Shown piece after piece: positions 46,881 to 54,856 of a DNA stretch of 64,000 nt (within the stretch, counting starts at the first letter, position 1; each line of letters starts with the position of its first letter). The notes beneath the pieces were generated by a model. The model was not told the DNA's origin. It made no database searches and saw only the letters and a program-made list of their open reading frames with translations. The DNA lies in NCBI RefSeq assembly GCF_001550095.1, contig NZ_LRUC01000004.1, positions 1 to 64,000 of the forward strand, in the 5' to 3' direction. This DNA is from Celeribacter ethanolicus. Lineage in GTDB: Bacteria > Pseudomonadota > Alphaproteobacteria > Rhodobacterales > Rhodobacteraceae. Position numbers and translations under genes: made by a program.

Positions 46881-47657
46881 TCACACCTGCAAAACAGAGG
46901 ACACAAGAAGCTGGGTATAGGCATGTTGCGGGTCATCGAGCACCTGATCGGTCAGGCCATGTTCCACGACATGGCCGGATTTCATAACCATCAGACGATC
47001 CGCCAAAAGCCGAACGACAGCAAGGTCATGAGTGACGATGATCGCCGACAGTCCCATTTCCCGCACCAATCCGCGCAAAAGATCCAAAAGCCGCGCCTGC
47101 ACCGAGACGTCAAGGCCCCCAGTCGGCTCGTCCATGAAGACAAGCCTTGGCCCGGTCACAAGGTTCCGCGCGATTTGCAGGCGCTGCTGCATCCCGCCCG
47201 AAAAGGCCGAGGGTTTGTCGTCCACCCGGTCCTCATTGATCTCCACGCGGTCCAACCAATCAATCGCCTGCGTGCGGATATTGCCGTAATGCCGCGCGCC
47301 GACCGCCATGAGACGCTCGCCCACATTGCCGCCGGCAGAGACCCCCATGCGCAGCCCGTCGCGCGCGTGTTGATGGACAAAGGCCCAATCCGTGCGCGAC
47401 AGCATCCGGCGTTCGGGTTCGGACATGGTGAGCGTGTCGACCATGCCTCGATCACGGGTGTCGAACAGAACCTGCCCGCTGTCGGGCGGCAAGTGCCCCG
47501 CCATACAGTTCAAAAGCGTCGATTTGCCGGAGCCGGATTCGCCCACGATGCCCATCACCTCGCCGGGGTAGAGATCGAAGGACACATCGGTGCAGCCGAT
47601 CCGACCGCCGTAGGTTTTGCGGATGTCTTTGACGGAAAGAAGCGGTTGGATCGTCAT
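46881..47657 (-). CDS. phnK: C-P lyase ABC-type ATPase PhnK
   Basis: The 258-residue ATPase has Walker A G-E-S-G-S-G-K-S-T near 46, signature F-S-G-G-M-Q-Q-R near 158 and Walker B V-F-M-D-E-P-T-G-G near 174. PhnK binds the PhnGHIJ core complex. ATG 47657 overlaps the phnJ stop by four bases, which fixes the start. Confidence 0.95.
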   Translation of the reverse strand: MTIQPLLSVKDIRKTYGGRIGCTDVSFDLYPGEVMGIVGESGSGKSTLLNCMAGHLPPDSGQVLFDTRDRGMVDTLTMSEPERRMLSRTDWAFVHQHARDGLRMGVSAGGNVGERLMAVGARHYGNIRTQAIDWLDRVEINEDRVDDKPSAFSGGMQQRLQIARNLVTGPRLVFMDEPTGGLDVSVQARLLDLLRGLVREMGLSAIIVTHDLAVVRLLADRLMVMKSGHVVEHGLTDQVLDDPQHAYTQLLVSSVLQV

Positions 47658-48514
47658 TCTGCGGCCTCCGGGGACAAGCGCCCGCGATGGCCCATGGCCT
47701 GCCGCTCGGCACAATAATCGGTGTCGGAACAGACGAACATCCGCCCGCCATCATCGTCGATGATCACCTCATCGAGATAGGTGTGCTCCGCTCCACAGAG
47801 ATCGCAGGGATGGTTGGCTTTTGAGGGATCAAACGGATGATCTTCGAAATCGAGACTGACGACCTTGGTGTAAGGCGGCACGGCGTAGATGCGTTGTTCG
47901 CGCCCGGCGCCAAAGAGTTGAATCGCCGCCATTTCCATCTTCGGATTGTCGAATTTCGGGATGGGCGACGGGTCCATCACATAGTGCCCTTCGACCTTCA
48001 CCGGATAGGCGTAGGAGGTGGCGATATGGCCGTGTTTCGCGATGTCCTCGTAAAGCTTCACATGCATCAGCCCGTATTCTTCGAGCGCATGCATCTTGCG
48101 CGTCTCGGTCTCGCGCGGTTCCAGAAACCGCAGCGGTTCCGGGATCGGCACCTGATAGACAAGGATCTGCCCCTCTTTGAGCGGCTCCTCGGGAATGCGG
48201 TGACGGGTCTGAATGACCGTCGCTTCGCGGGTTTTCTCGGTCACCGCGATCTCGGCGGTCTTCTCGAAAAACTTGCGGATCGAGACGGCATTGGTCGTGT
48301 CATCCGCGCCCTGGTCGATCACCTTTAGTGTATCTTCTGGCATCAAACAGGCGGCAGAGACCTGCACGCCCCCCGTCCCCCAACCGTAAGGCATCGGCAT
48401 TTCGCGCGAGGCAAACGGCACCTGATAGCCCGGCACAGCAATCCCTTTGAGGATCGCGCGACGGATCATCCGTTTGGTTTGCTCGTCGAGATAGGCGAAG
48501 TTATAGTCGCTCAT
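47654..48514 (-). CDS. phnJ: Carbon-phosphorus lyase catalytic subunit PhnJ
   Basis: The 286-residue radical SAM-type enzyme cleaves the C-P bond of ribosyl methylphosphonate to release methane or the corresponding alkane. Cys237, 240 and 262, and Cys268, have the spacing (3, 22, 6) of the E. coli cluster and catalytic cysteines (241, 244, 266, 272). The N-terminal Y-N-F-A-Y-L-D-E-Q-T-K-R-M-I-R-R is strongly conserved. It overlaps phnI and phnK by four bases each. Confidence 0.98.
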   Translation of the reverse strand: MSDYNFAYLDEQTKRMIRRAILKGIAVPGYQVPFASREMPMPYGWGTGGVQVSAACLMPEDTLKVIDQGADDTTNAVSIRKFFEKTAEIAVTEKTREATVIQTRHRIPEEPLKEGQILVYQVPIPEPLRFLEPRETETRKMHALEEYGLMHVKLYEDIAKHGHIATSYAYPVKVEGHYVMDPSPIPKFDNPKMEMAAIQLFGAGREQRIYAVPPYTKVVSLDFEDHPFDPSKANHPCDLCGAEHTYLDEVIIDDDGGRMFVCSDTDYCAERQAMGHRGRLSPEAAE

Positions 48515-49599
48515 TCTGCCGCCTCCTTCGCACTTGCGCTCGCGATCTCCGCGCGCATTTTGCGGACCAGTTCCATCTCCGACTGGAAATCCACATAGTG
48601 TGGCAATTTGATATGTTCGAGAAATCCGGTAGCCTGAATGTTGTCACAATGATACAGGACGAATTCCTCATCATGCGCGGGAGAGTTCGAGACCTCGACG
48701 CCAAGCTCCTTCGAGCGCAGCGAGCGGTCGACCAAAGCCATGGAAATCGCCTTGCGTTCCGTCTGGCCAAAGGTCAGCCCATAGCCGCGCGTGAACTGCG
48801 GCGGCTCGACTTTCGAGCCTGCGAATTTGTTCACGGTTTCGCATTCGGTCAGCTCGACCTCTCCCACTTCGATGGCAAAGCCCAGTTCGGGGATGTCTAT
48901 CTCGACCGCCACCTTGCCGATGCGCAGCTCGCCCACAAACGCATGGCTGTTGCCGTAGCCGCGCTGGGTGGAATAGGCCATCGACAGGATGAACCCCTCA
49001 TCGCCACGGGTCAGCGCCTGCAACCGAAGCGCGCGGTTGGCGGGCAATTCGAGCGGTTCACGGGTCAGATCCGGCGGAGTGTCTTCCCCCTCGGCTTCGG
49101 TTTGGATCAGGCCTTCCTTATTCAAAAAAGACGTCACATGCGGGGTCGGCTCAATCCGGGGTTCAGCCTCGACGGCCTCCGGCACCTCGCCCTCCGCCAT
49201 GAGTTTGAAATCCAAGAGACGATGTGTGTAATCGAAGGTCGGCCCCAAGACCTGCCCGCCCGGCACGTCCTTGAACGTCGCCGACACCCGGCGGTCGCAG
49301 GCCATCTTGTCGGTCTCCACCGGATGCGAATGGCCGATGCGCGGCAGGGTCGTTCGGTAGGCGCGAATGAGGAAAATCGCCTCAATCAGATCGCCCCGCG
49401 ACTGCTTGATCGCCAGAGCGGCCAGATCGGGATCGTAAAGCGAGCCTTCGGTCATCACCCGATTGACGGCCAGCGCAAGCTGTTCGCGGATTTGCGGCAC
49501 GGTGAGTTCCGCAACCGTCACATCGCCCCGGCGCTCTTCGGCGAGCCACGCGTGCGCATTGTCGATGGCGCGTTCGCCCCCTTTGACGGCAACATACAT
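48511..49599 (-). CDS. phnI: C-P lyase core subunit PhnI
   Basis: The 362-residue subunit is the nucleosidase-like component that attaches phosphonate to ribose triphosphate, displacing adenine. It starts M-Y-V-A-V-K-G-G-E-R-A-I as PhnI does, and R-G-Y-G-x-x-H and L-(A/D)-H-C-D-N-type segments near the C-terminus are seen (Y-H-C-D-N-I-Q-A-T-G-F). It overlaps phnH by one base in TGATG. Confidence 0.96.
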   Translation of the reverse strand: MYVAVKGGERAIDNAHAWLAEERRGDVTVAELTVPQIREQLALAVNRVMTEGSLYDPDLAALAIKQSRGDLIEAIFLIRAYRTTLPRIGHSHPVETDKMACDRRVSATFKDVPGGQVLGPTFDYTHRLLDFKLMAEGEVPEAVEAEPRIEPTPHVTSFLNKEGLIQTEAEGEDTPPDLTREPLELPANRALRLQALTRGDEGFILSMAYSTQRGYGNSHAFVGELRIGKVAVEIDIPELGFAIEVGEVELTECETVNKFAGSKVEPPQFTRGYGLTFGQTERKAISMALVDRSLRSKELGVEVSNSPAHDEEFVLYHCDNIQATGFLEHIKLPHYVDFQSEMELVRKMRAEIASASAKEAAE

Positions 49600-50183
49600 C
49601 AGTTGGCCTCCACTGTTGTGGACCGCGGCAAACCTGCGATCTGCGTGCCCGAGGTGAAATAGAAATCGAGACCCAGCGGGAAGAGCATGGCGTTCATCTG
49701 AAACGGTTCCAGCGCGGGCAAAGAGAGGCTGGCCGTGGTTTCAATCCCCGGCCCCGTGAGCTGCGCACCGTCCTGAGACAGCGCCTCCATTTCGACGATC
49801 AGCGTCGTCGACCGGTCGGGATATTCCGCCGTGCCGATGGGGAAAACTGTCACTGGCTGCAACGCATCCCAAGTGCCCAGCGCGAACATGGCTTTCGCGG
49901 GGCCGACGATGGGCGCGCCGATTTGAAAGGCGATCCAGTCGCGGATTTCCCGCGTGTCGTGCGCCCCCATCAGGCAGAGCGGGGTTTCCGGGTCGCAAAG
50001 CGTCAGCAAAAGGCTCGCCGCCGCTTCGGACACAGGCGCAGGCGCTTGGCCGCCCTTGATCCCATGCAGCGTGCCGGGGCGCGCGAGAGCCTCCAAAGCG
50101 GCGCGAAAGGCACGTGCGGCGTCTTGCGGCGGGGTCTCGAAAGCACCGATCAGACTTTGTTCACTCATCTGTCTTGCCGGCAT
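49599..50183 (-). CDS. phnH: C-P lyase core subunit PhnH
   Basis: The 194-residue structural subunit belongs to the PLP-transferase fold but lacks cofactor use. R-x-x-L-E-A-L-A-R-P-G and the L-L-L-T-L-C-D-P-E-T-P-L segment are diagnostic. The start ATG overlaps the phnG stop in TGATG; an internal ATG six codons in is possible. Confidence 0.94.
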   Translation of the reverse strand: MPARQMSEQSLIGAFETPPQDAARAFRAALEALARPGTLHGIKGGQAPAPVSEAAASLLLTLCDPETPLCLMGAHDTREIRDWIAFQIGAPIVGPAKAMFALGTWDALQPVTVFPIGTAEYPDRSTTLIVEMEALSQDGAQLTGPGIETTASLSLPALEPFQMNAMLFPLGLDFYFTSGTQIAGLPRSTTVEAN

Positions 50184-50650
50184 CAGTCCTCTCCCCGGAC
50201 CATCGTAAAGAAATCCACTTTCGTCGCAGCGGCTTTCGCGGCGCGTGCGCTACGGGCCGCGACCTGAGCCGCTTCCAACGGTGCCAGAACGGCCTCTCGC
50301 ACCGCTTCGGCCCGCGCCCCTTGCATCAGCGCATCGACCAGCGCCGCCTGCTCCGCCTGCCGCTTGTCACGCCCTTGCGCATAGCCATGGCCGACTTCGC
50401 CCGTTGCCAGCCGCAGAGAGCATCGCGTCACAGTCATTTCGCCCAGATTGAACGGCGCGCCCGTGCCGCCCATACGCCCGCGCACCATGACACCGCCCAC
50501 TTCGGGACGCCGCAGCCACTCAAAACCGGGAAGATCGGCCATCTCGACCATCCGTTCAGCCAAAAGCGCGGCGTCGGATTTGGCCAAAAGCCCCATCCAC
50601 GCCTTGCGCGCCTTCTGGTCCGGGGAGAGTGCAGTTTCGGGTTTGCCCAT
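50183..50650 (-). CDS. phnG: C-P lyase core subunit PhnG
   Basis: The 155-residue subunit forms part of the PhnGHIJ complex. Family segments visible are the R-K-A-W-M-G-L-L-A-K-S near residue 11-22, G-x-x-V-R-G-R-M-G-G-T-G-A-P-F-N-L-G-E-(M) and G-H-G-Y-A-x-G-R-D. ATG 50650 is preferred over ATG 50668 because AAAGGTGG lies before it. It is the first gene of the phnG-N operon, facing phnF across a spacer with dyads. Confidence 0.94.
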   Translation of the reverse strand: MGKPETALSPDQKARKAWMGLLAKSDAALLAERMVEMADLPGFEWLRRPEVGGVMVRGRMGGTGAPFNLGEMTVTRCSLRLATGEVGHGYAQGRDKRQAEQAALVDALMQGARAEAVREAVLAPLEAAQVAARSARAAKAAATKVDFFTMVRGED

Positions 50651-50662
50651 CGCCGCCACCTT

Positions 50663-50723
50663 TCTCATCTAGTCTCATCTAGACAGCTTGCGGAGTTGTC
50701 TAAACTTCTATACAACTAGACAA
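50663..50723. promoter_or_regulatory. phnG/phnF intergenic operator cluster
   Basis: The spacer contains three TAGACA/TGTCTA half-sites: TAGACA at 50680-50685, TGTCTA at 50697-50702 and TAGACA at 50717-50722. The last two form the inverted repeat TTGTCTA-N14-TAGACAA (50696-50723). A perfect tandem duplication of TCTCATCTAG lies at 50663-50672 and 50673-50682. These are likely sites for the divergently encoded GntR/HutC-type PhnF. Confidence 0.6.
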
Positions 50724-50787
50724 ATCATTGCCGATCCCTCGCGTCTCGGCAAGGGAAAAATCGTGAAATTTTGGTGACGAAACGCTC

Positions 50788-51498
50788 ATGCCACGCACAC
50801 CGGTCTGGAAATCCATCGCCGAAACCCTCTCCGAGGAAATCGCCAAGGGGCATTATCGCCCCGGCGACAAGCTCCCCACCGAAGCGGAGCTTTCGGCACG
50901 ATTCGGAGTTAATCGCCATACGGTACGCCATGCGCTTTCCGATCTCACAGAACGCGGCATCACCCGCTCGCGGCGCGGTGCGGGCGTGTTCGTCCAGAGC
51001 GCGCCGGTGGACTATCCCATCGGCAGGCGCGTGCGATTTCATCAGAATATCCGTGCCACAGGCCGCCTGCCGCACAAGACGGTGCTGCGCATCGAAACCC
51101 GTCCCTGCGATACGAAAGAGGCCATGGCGCTCGACCTTGCTCCCGGGGCAGAGGTTCTGGTTTACGAGGGCCTGTCCCTGTCGGGCGACGCCCCCGTGGC
51201 GCATTTCATCTCGATCTTTCCCGCTGCCCGACTGCCCGGTCTCACGGAGGCCTTGCGTGAGATCAGCTCGGTCACCGCCGCACTCGCCTCCATCGGGATC
51301 GAGGATTACCTGCGGTCCGAAACCCGCGTCAGCGCCGAACGCGCCACTGCGACACAGGCTTTGCATCTTGGCCTGCGCGAAGGCGATCCGCTTCTGCGCA
51401 CAGTCAGCCTCAACACCACGCCTGACGGCATCCCCATCGAACGTGGCATCACATGGTTCGCCGGAGATCACGTCACGCTCATCGTCACACCGGACTGA
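50788..51498 (+). CDS. phnF: Phosphonate-locus GntR/HutC regulator PhnF
   Basis: The 236-residue regulator has an N-terminal winged helix (R-P-G-D-K-L-P-T-E-A-E-L-S-A-R-F-G-V-N-R near residue 25-45, then H-T-V-R-H-A-L) and a C-terminal UbiC/UTRA effector domain (about 80-235). It is divergent from phnG and adjacent to the dyad cluster, so local repression of the phn genes is expected. Effector unknown. Confidence 0.93.
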   Translation: MPRTPVWKSIAETLSEEIAKGHYRPGDKLPTEAELSARFGVNRHTVRHALSDLTERGITRSRRGAGVFVQSAPVDYPIGRRVRFHQNIRATGRLPHKTVLRIETRPCDTKEAMALDLAPGAEVLVYEGLSLSGDAPVAHFISIFPAARLPGLTEALREISSVTAALASIGIEDYLRSETRVSAERATATQALHLGLREGDPLLRTVSLNTTPDGIPIERGITWFAGDHVTLIVTPD

Positions 51499-51524
51499 CA
51501 CACCGGACCGGCGTAACGGCCGGA

Positions 51525-51553
51525 CTGTCATCCCGAGCGTGTCGAAACGTCAT
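51525..51553 (+). promoter_or_regulatory. Pho-box-like array upstream of phnM2
   Basis: CTGTCAT (51525-51531) matches the Pho-box half-site exactly; AGCGTGT (51536-51542) and ACGTCAT (51547-51553) follow with 11-base phasing. A GATACA-like -10 box lies shortly downstream (51560-51565). PhoB activation of phnM2 during phosphate starvation is proposed. Confidence 0.55.
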
Positions 51554-51626
51554 CTGCGCGATACAAAACACAGGTATTTCAACCTGAAATGGTAAAATGC
51601 CACTCTTCGTATCGCAGGTAATTCCG

Positions 51627-52805
51627 ATGTCCGTACTTCCGCCCCTGAGCTTTTCCGGTGCATCCGTCCTGATCGACGGCGCGTTTCACGCCGCACCGCT
51701 CTCGATTGCCGAAGGGCGGATTACCCAAGGTGCCTTCCCGGAAGTGGACCTGAGCGGTTATCTGATCCTGCCCGGCATCGTCGACCTGCATGGCGACGCC
51801 TTCGAACGCCATATCGCACCACGCCCGCGCGCGCCCTTTCCCATTCGCACCGGGCTCGCCTCCGCCGCCCGGGATGCCGCGGCTCATGGTGTGACGACGG
51901 CCTGGTTCGCACAATGCTGGTCTTGGGAGGGCGGGTTGCGCGGCCCCGATTATGCCGAGGAATTGCTCGCAGAGATGCAGGCCTTCGAGGCCCATGCCCC
52001 CATCGACATCCGCCTGCAAATCCGCTGCGAAACCCATATGATCGACAGCCGTGAACGGCTTTTGTCGGCGATCCGGCAGTTTGGCGTCGATTATGTGGTG
52101 TTCAACAACCACCTGCCCGAGGCCATCGAGATCGCCAAGAAGGAGCCGCTGGAATTCGCCGCTTGGGCGAAACGCGGCGGTCGCACACCCGAACAGTTCA
52201 TCAAGGTGCTGCGCGAGGCCAAGGACCGCAAACCCGAAGTGCCGCGTCACCTCTGCGCTCTAGCCAAGGCCTTCGACACACTCGGCGTGCTCTACGGCAG
52301 CCACGACGACCCCGATGCGGAAACCCGCGAGGAATTCCGCGCGCTGGGCGCGCATATCGCGGAATTCCCGATCTCGGAAAAGGCTGCCGCTGCGGCCAAG
52401 GCGATGGGCGATCCGGTCCTGATGGGCGCGCCGAACGTGGCGCGTGGCGGCTCTCAGGCAGGCAATATTTCAGCACAGAAACTGATCGAACGCGGGCTCT
52501 GCGATGCGCTGGTGTCCGATTATCACTATCCGACGCTGACCACCGCCGCCTGGACCCTTGTCGACAAGGGCGTGAAGGATCTGGCGCGGGCCTGGGCGCT
52601 GATCTCGACCAACCCGGCGCGGATCATGAAACTGAAGGATCGCGGCACGCTGAGCCCGGGCAAACGCGCCGATGTCGTGGTGATCAACGCGGAGACCCGT
52701 GAGATCGAAGTCACCATCTCCGGCGGGCGCATCGCCTATCTGAGCGGTCGGGCCGGGCAACGGCTGGCGTCTGTGGGCAGCGAGCTGCGCCTCGCCGCAG
52801 AATAG
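51627..52805 (+). CDS. Second PhnM-like amidohydrolase
   Basis: The 392-residue protein has the metal site as H55-G-D-A-F-E-R-H62, a later S-H-D-D motif and G-A-P-N-x-x-R-G-G-S near 280, as in PhnM. Replacement of the T-D-N-L of canonical PhnM by G-D-A-F, and W-F-A-Q-C-W near 105, point to a distinct subgroup. It follows phnF after 128 bases and a Pho-box-like array. It may act on a different phosphonate-derived ribosyl triphosphate, or be the principal phosphonate-operon PhnM. ATG 51627 is preferred; the frame is open further upstream. Confidence 0.88.
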   Translation: MSVLPPLSFSGASVLIDGAFHAAPLSIAEGRITQGAFPEVDLSGYLILPGIVDLHGDAFERHIAPRPRAPFPIRTGLASAARDAAAHGVTTAWFAQCWSWEGGLRGPDYAEELLAEMQAFEAHAPIDIRLQIRCETHMIDSRERLLSAIRQFGVDYVVFNNHLPEAIEIAKKEPLEFAAWAKRGGRTPEQFIKVLREAKDRKPEVPRHLCALAKAFDTLGVLYGSHDDPDAETREEFRALGAHIAEFPISEKAAAAAKAMGDPVLMGAPNVARGGSQAGNISAQKLIERGLCDALVSDYHYPTLTTAAWTLVDKGVKDLARAWALISTNPARIMKLKDRGTLSPGKRADVVVINAETREIEVTISGGRIAYLSGRAGQRLASVGSELRLAAE

Positions 52806-52806
52806 C

Positions 52807-53421
52807 TCACTCGTATTTTTCGAGGAAGGCTTCGGCCTCAAGCGCGCGAAAATCGCCAAGCGCCGCGCGCAGCCGGGCATGATCCCAATCCCACCAGCCG
52901 AGCGCCTGCATCCGCTCGGCAATGCCGTCCGGATAGCGCGGGCGCATCGGCGCAGAAGGCACGCCCGCGACGATCGTGTAAGGCGGCACATCCTTGGTCA
53001 CCACCGCGCCGGACGCCACGATGGCCCCATTCCCGATGGTCACTTCCGGCTTGATGACCGCCCCGTGGCCAATCCATGTGTCATGGCCGATCACCGTGCG
53101 CCGCGCCGCACGGGCCTCGAAAAACGCGGCATCGTCCTCCGTGTCGTCCCAGTAATAGGACGAGCGATAGAGAAAGTGATGCAGCGAAGCGTTGCGATAG
53201 GGATGATCCGTCGGGCCGATGCGGGTGAAGGCGGCGATATTGGCGAATTTGCCAATCGTGGTGTTGGCAATATCGGAATATTGCTCGCAATAGGAGTAAT
53301 CTCCGAGGCTCGAATTCAAAACCCGCGCGCCCTTGCCCACCTCGCAATAGGCTCCGAAGGTCGAATTCCGGACCTCCGCCTCTTCGTGCAGAAAGACTTC
53401 GGTCGCGCTCAGTTTCGGCAT
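52807..53421 (-). CDS. Hexapeptide-repeat acetyltransferase, phosphonate-linked
   Basis: The 204-residue protein has left-handed beta-helix repeats (about 18-75 and 110-155) typical of xenobiotic/chloramphenicol acetyltransferases, with the histidine-bearing D-H-P-Y near 72 and W-I-G-H-G near 116. Members linked to phn loci form a recognised group and may N-acetylate aminophosphonates or C-P lyase intermediates; the substrate is inferred. It follows phnE2 after 112 bases that contain the inverted repeat, and its stop faces the phnM2 stop one base away. Confidence 0.85.
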   Translation of the reverse strand: MPKLSATEVFLHEEAEVRNSTFGAYCEVGKGARVLNSSLGDYSYCEQYSDIANTTIGKFANIAAFTRIGPTDHPYRNASLHHFLYRSSYYWDDTEDDAAFFEARAARRTVIGHDTWIGHGAVIKPEVTIGNGAIVASGAVVTKDVPPYTIVAGVPSAPMRPRYPDGIAERMQALGWWDWDHARLRAALGDFRALEAEAFLEKYE

Positions 53422-53457
53422 GTGTCACCTGTTGATATGTCGGATCGCCTCCGGCGG

Positions 53458-53535
53458 GAGTATTTCGAGCACAAAGGAAACCCGGACACAAATCCTGTTT
53501 CCACAACTCCCGTTTCCTTTGTGCCGAAAATACTC
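53458..53535. repeat. Inverted pair of GAGTATTT-family repeats
   Basis: The left arm (53458-53481) and the right arm (53512-53535) are near-perfect inverted copies of GAGTATTTxCGxxCACAAAGGAAAC, separated by 30 bases. The right arm overlaps the phnE2 stop codon. The folded RNA could terminate or protect the 3' end of phnE2 mRNA. Confidence 0.75.
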
Positions 53536-54856
53536 AGTCGCCCTTGATCAGCTTGCGCCGCAGCCAGCTTGAAAAGCTGTCCATCGCCATGACCAGAAGC
53601 ACCACGAGAACGATATAATAGCTGACCTCTTCCCAGTCCTTCTGGGTGATCATCGCCTGAGTGAGCAGCAACCCGATGCCGCCGCCGGTGATCGCGCCGA
53701 TTATGGTGGCGGAGCGGGTGTTCGATTCGAGGAAATACAGCACCTGCGAGAGAAGCACGGGCACGATTTGCGGGATCACCCCGAAGCGGTAACGCTGAAG
53801 CGGCTTGGCCCCGGTGGAGGCAACGCCTTCGATCTGTTTCTCATCGACGTTCTCTAACGCTTCGGAGAACAGCTTGCCGAAAGAACCCGTGTCGGTGAAG
53901 AGGATCGCCAAAGCGCCGGTCAGAGGACCGGGGCCGAAGGCCCGGGACAGGAGGATGGTCCAGATCAGCCCGTCGACCCCGCGCAGGAAGTCGAAGAGAC
54001 GGCGTGCCGCCATGCGGATCGCCACCAGCGGCGCGAAATTGCGCGCGGCGAGGAAGGCCAGAGGCAGAGCGATGATCGCAGCCCCGAAGGTGCCGAGGAA
54101 GGCCATGAGCACGGTTTCGAACAGCGCCCATGCGGTATCGCCATGCCGCCAGATCGCATTGTTCCAGAAATCCTGCCAGGCGCCCGTCAGGTTCGAACGC
54201 GACGGGTCGATGCGCGCACCGAAAAGGATGTCTGAAATGCTGTGAGCGTAATACGGGCTTTCCAGCGTGAACCAGAACAGCTCCCAGCCGAATTCGTAAA
54301 CGAAGACCTCGGTGCGGGCTTTGGTCAGCGACAGGCGCGCGGCATCGGTGGTCACCATGAGGCGCGTGTTGGAATAGGAAATCCAGTCGGGCAGCGCGGC
54401 AGGATCGAGATTGATCGTCACGCCTTCGGCCCGGCTTTGCGTCGCTTCGATCACTCCAAACCCCGGCACGTCATAGCGCACCACATCGCCCGCGATTTCG
54501 ATGGTGCCACCATCGTCGAGCGTGATCGCTGTGACGTCTTCGCCGAGCCTGACCCAAGTCGGGTAATTCGTCACGTCGTAAGTCCCCTTGCGCTCTCCCT
54601 CGACCGCGACCTCGATCTCGCCGGTGCGGTTGTTGCGCTCGACATGGGTCTTGTAGCTATAGGTGTCGGACACCAGCGTCACCGCATTGTCCCACCGCAT
54701 CCGACCGGCCAGCCCCGCCAGATCGAAGGCGAAGAAGATATAGACGAAATAGGCCAGTGCCACGAGTGGCAGAGCGAAGGCGAGCCTGCGCTTGCGGGCG
54801 ATCAACGCCTTGGCGCGGGCGTGCATGTCAACGGGCGTGTTAGCAGCGAAGCTCAT
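53534..54856 (-). CDS. phnE2: Phosphonate ABC transporter permease, large PhnE paralogue
   Basis: The 440-residue permease has the BPD inner-membrane domain in the C-terminal half (L-S-R-A-F-G-P-G-P-L-T-G-A-L-A and E-A-L-E-N-V-D near residue 300-330). An N-terminal span near 25-45 is followed by a periplasmic insertion of about 160 residues (roughly 50-210) that the smaller PhnE lacks. ATG 54856 overlaps phnE1 by four bases, which fixes the start. It pairs with PhnE1. Confidence 0.93.
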   Translation of the reverse strand: MSFAANTPVDMHARAKALIARKRRLAFALPLVALAYFVYIFFAFDLAGLAGRMRWDNAVTLVSDTYSYKTHVERNNRTGEIEVAVEGERKGTYDVTNYPTWVRLGEDVTAITLDDGGTIEIAGDVVRYDVPGFGVIEATQSRAEGVTINLDPAALPDWISYSNTRLMVTTDAARLSLTKARTEVFVYEFGWELFWFTLESPYYAHSISDILFGARIDPSRSNLTGAWQDFWNNAIWRHGDTAWALFETVLMAFLGTFGAAIIALPLAFLAARNFAPLVAIRMAARRLFDFLRGVDGLIWTILLSRAFGPGPLTGALAILFTDTGSFGKLFSEALENVDEKQIEGVASTGAKPLQRYRFGVIPQIVPVLLSQVLYFLESNTRSATIIGAITGGGIGLLLTQAMITQKDWEEVSYYIVLVVLLVMAMDSFSSWLRRKLIKGD

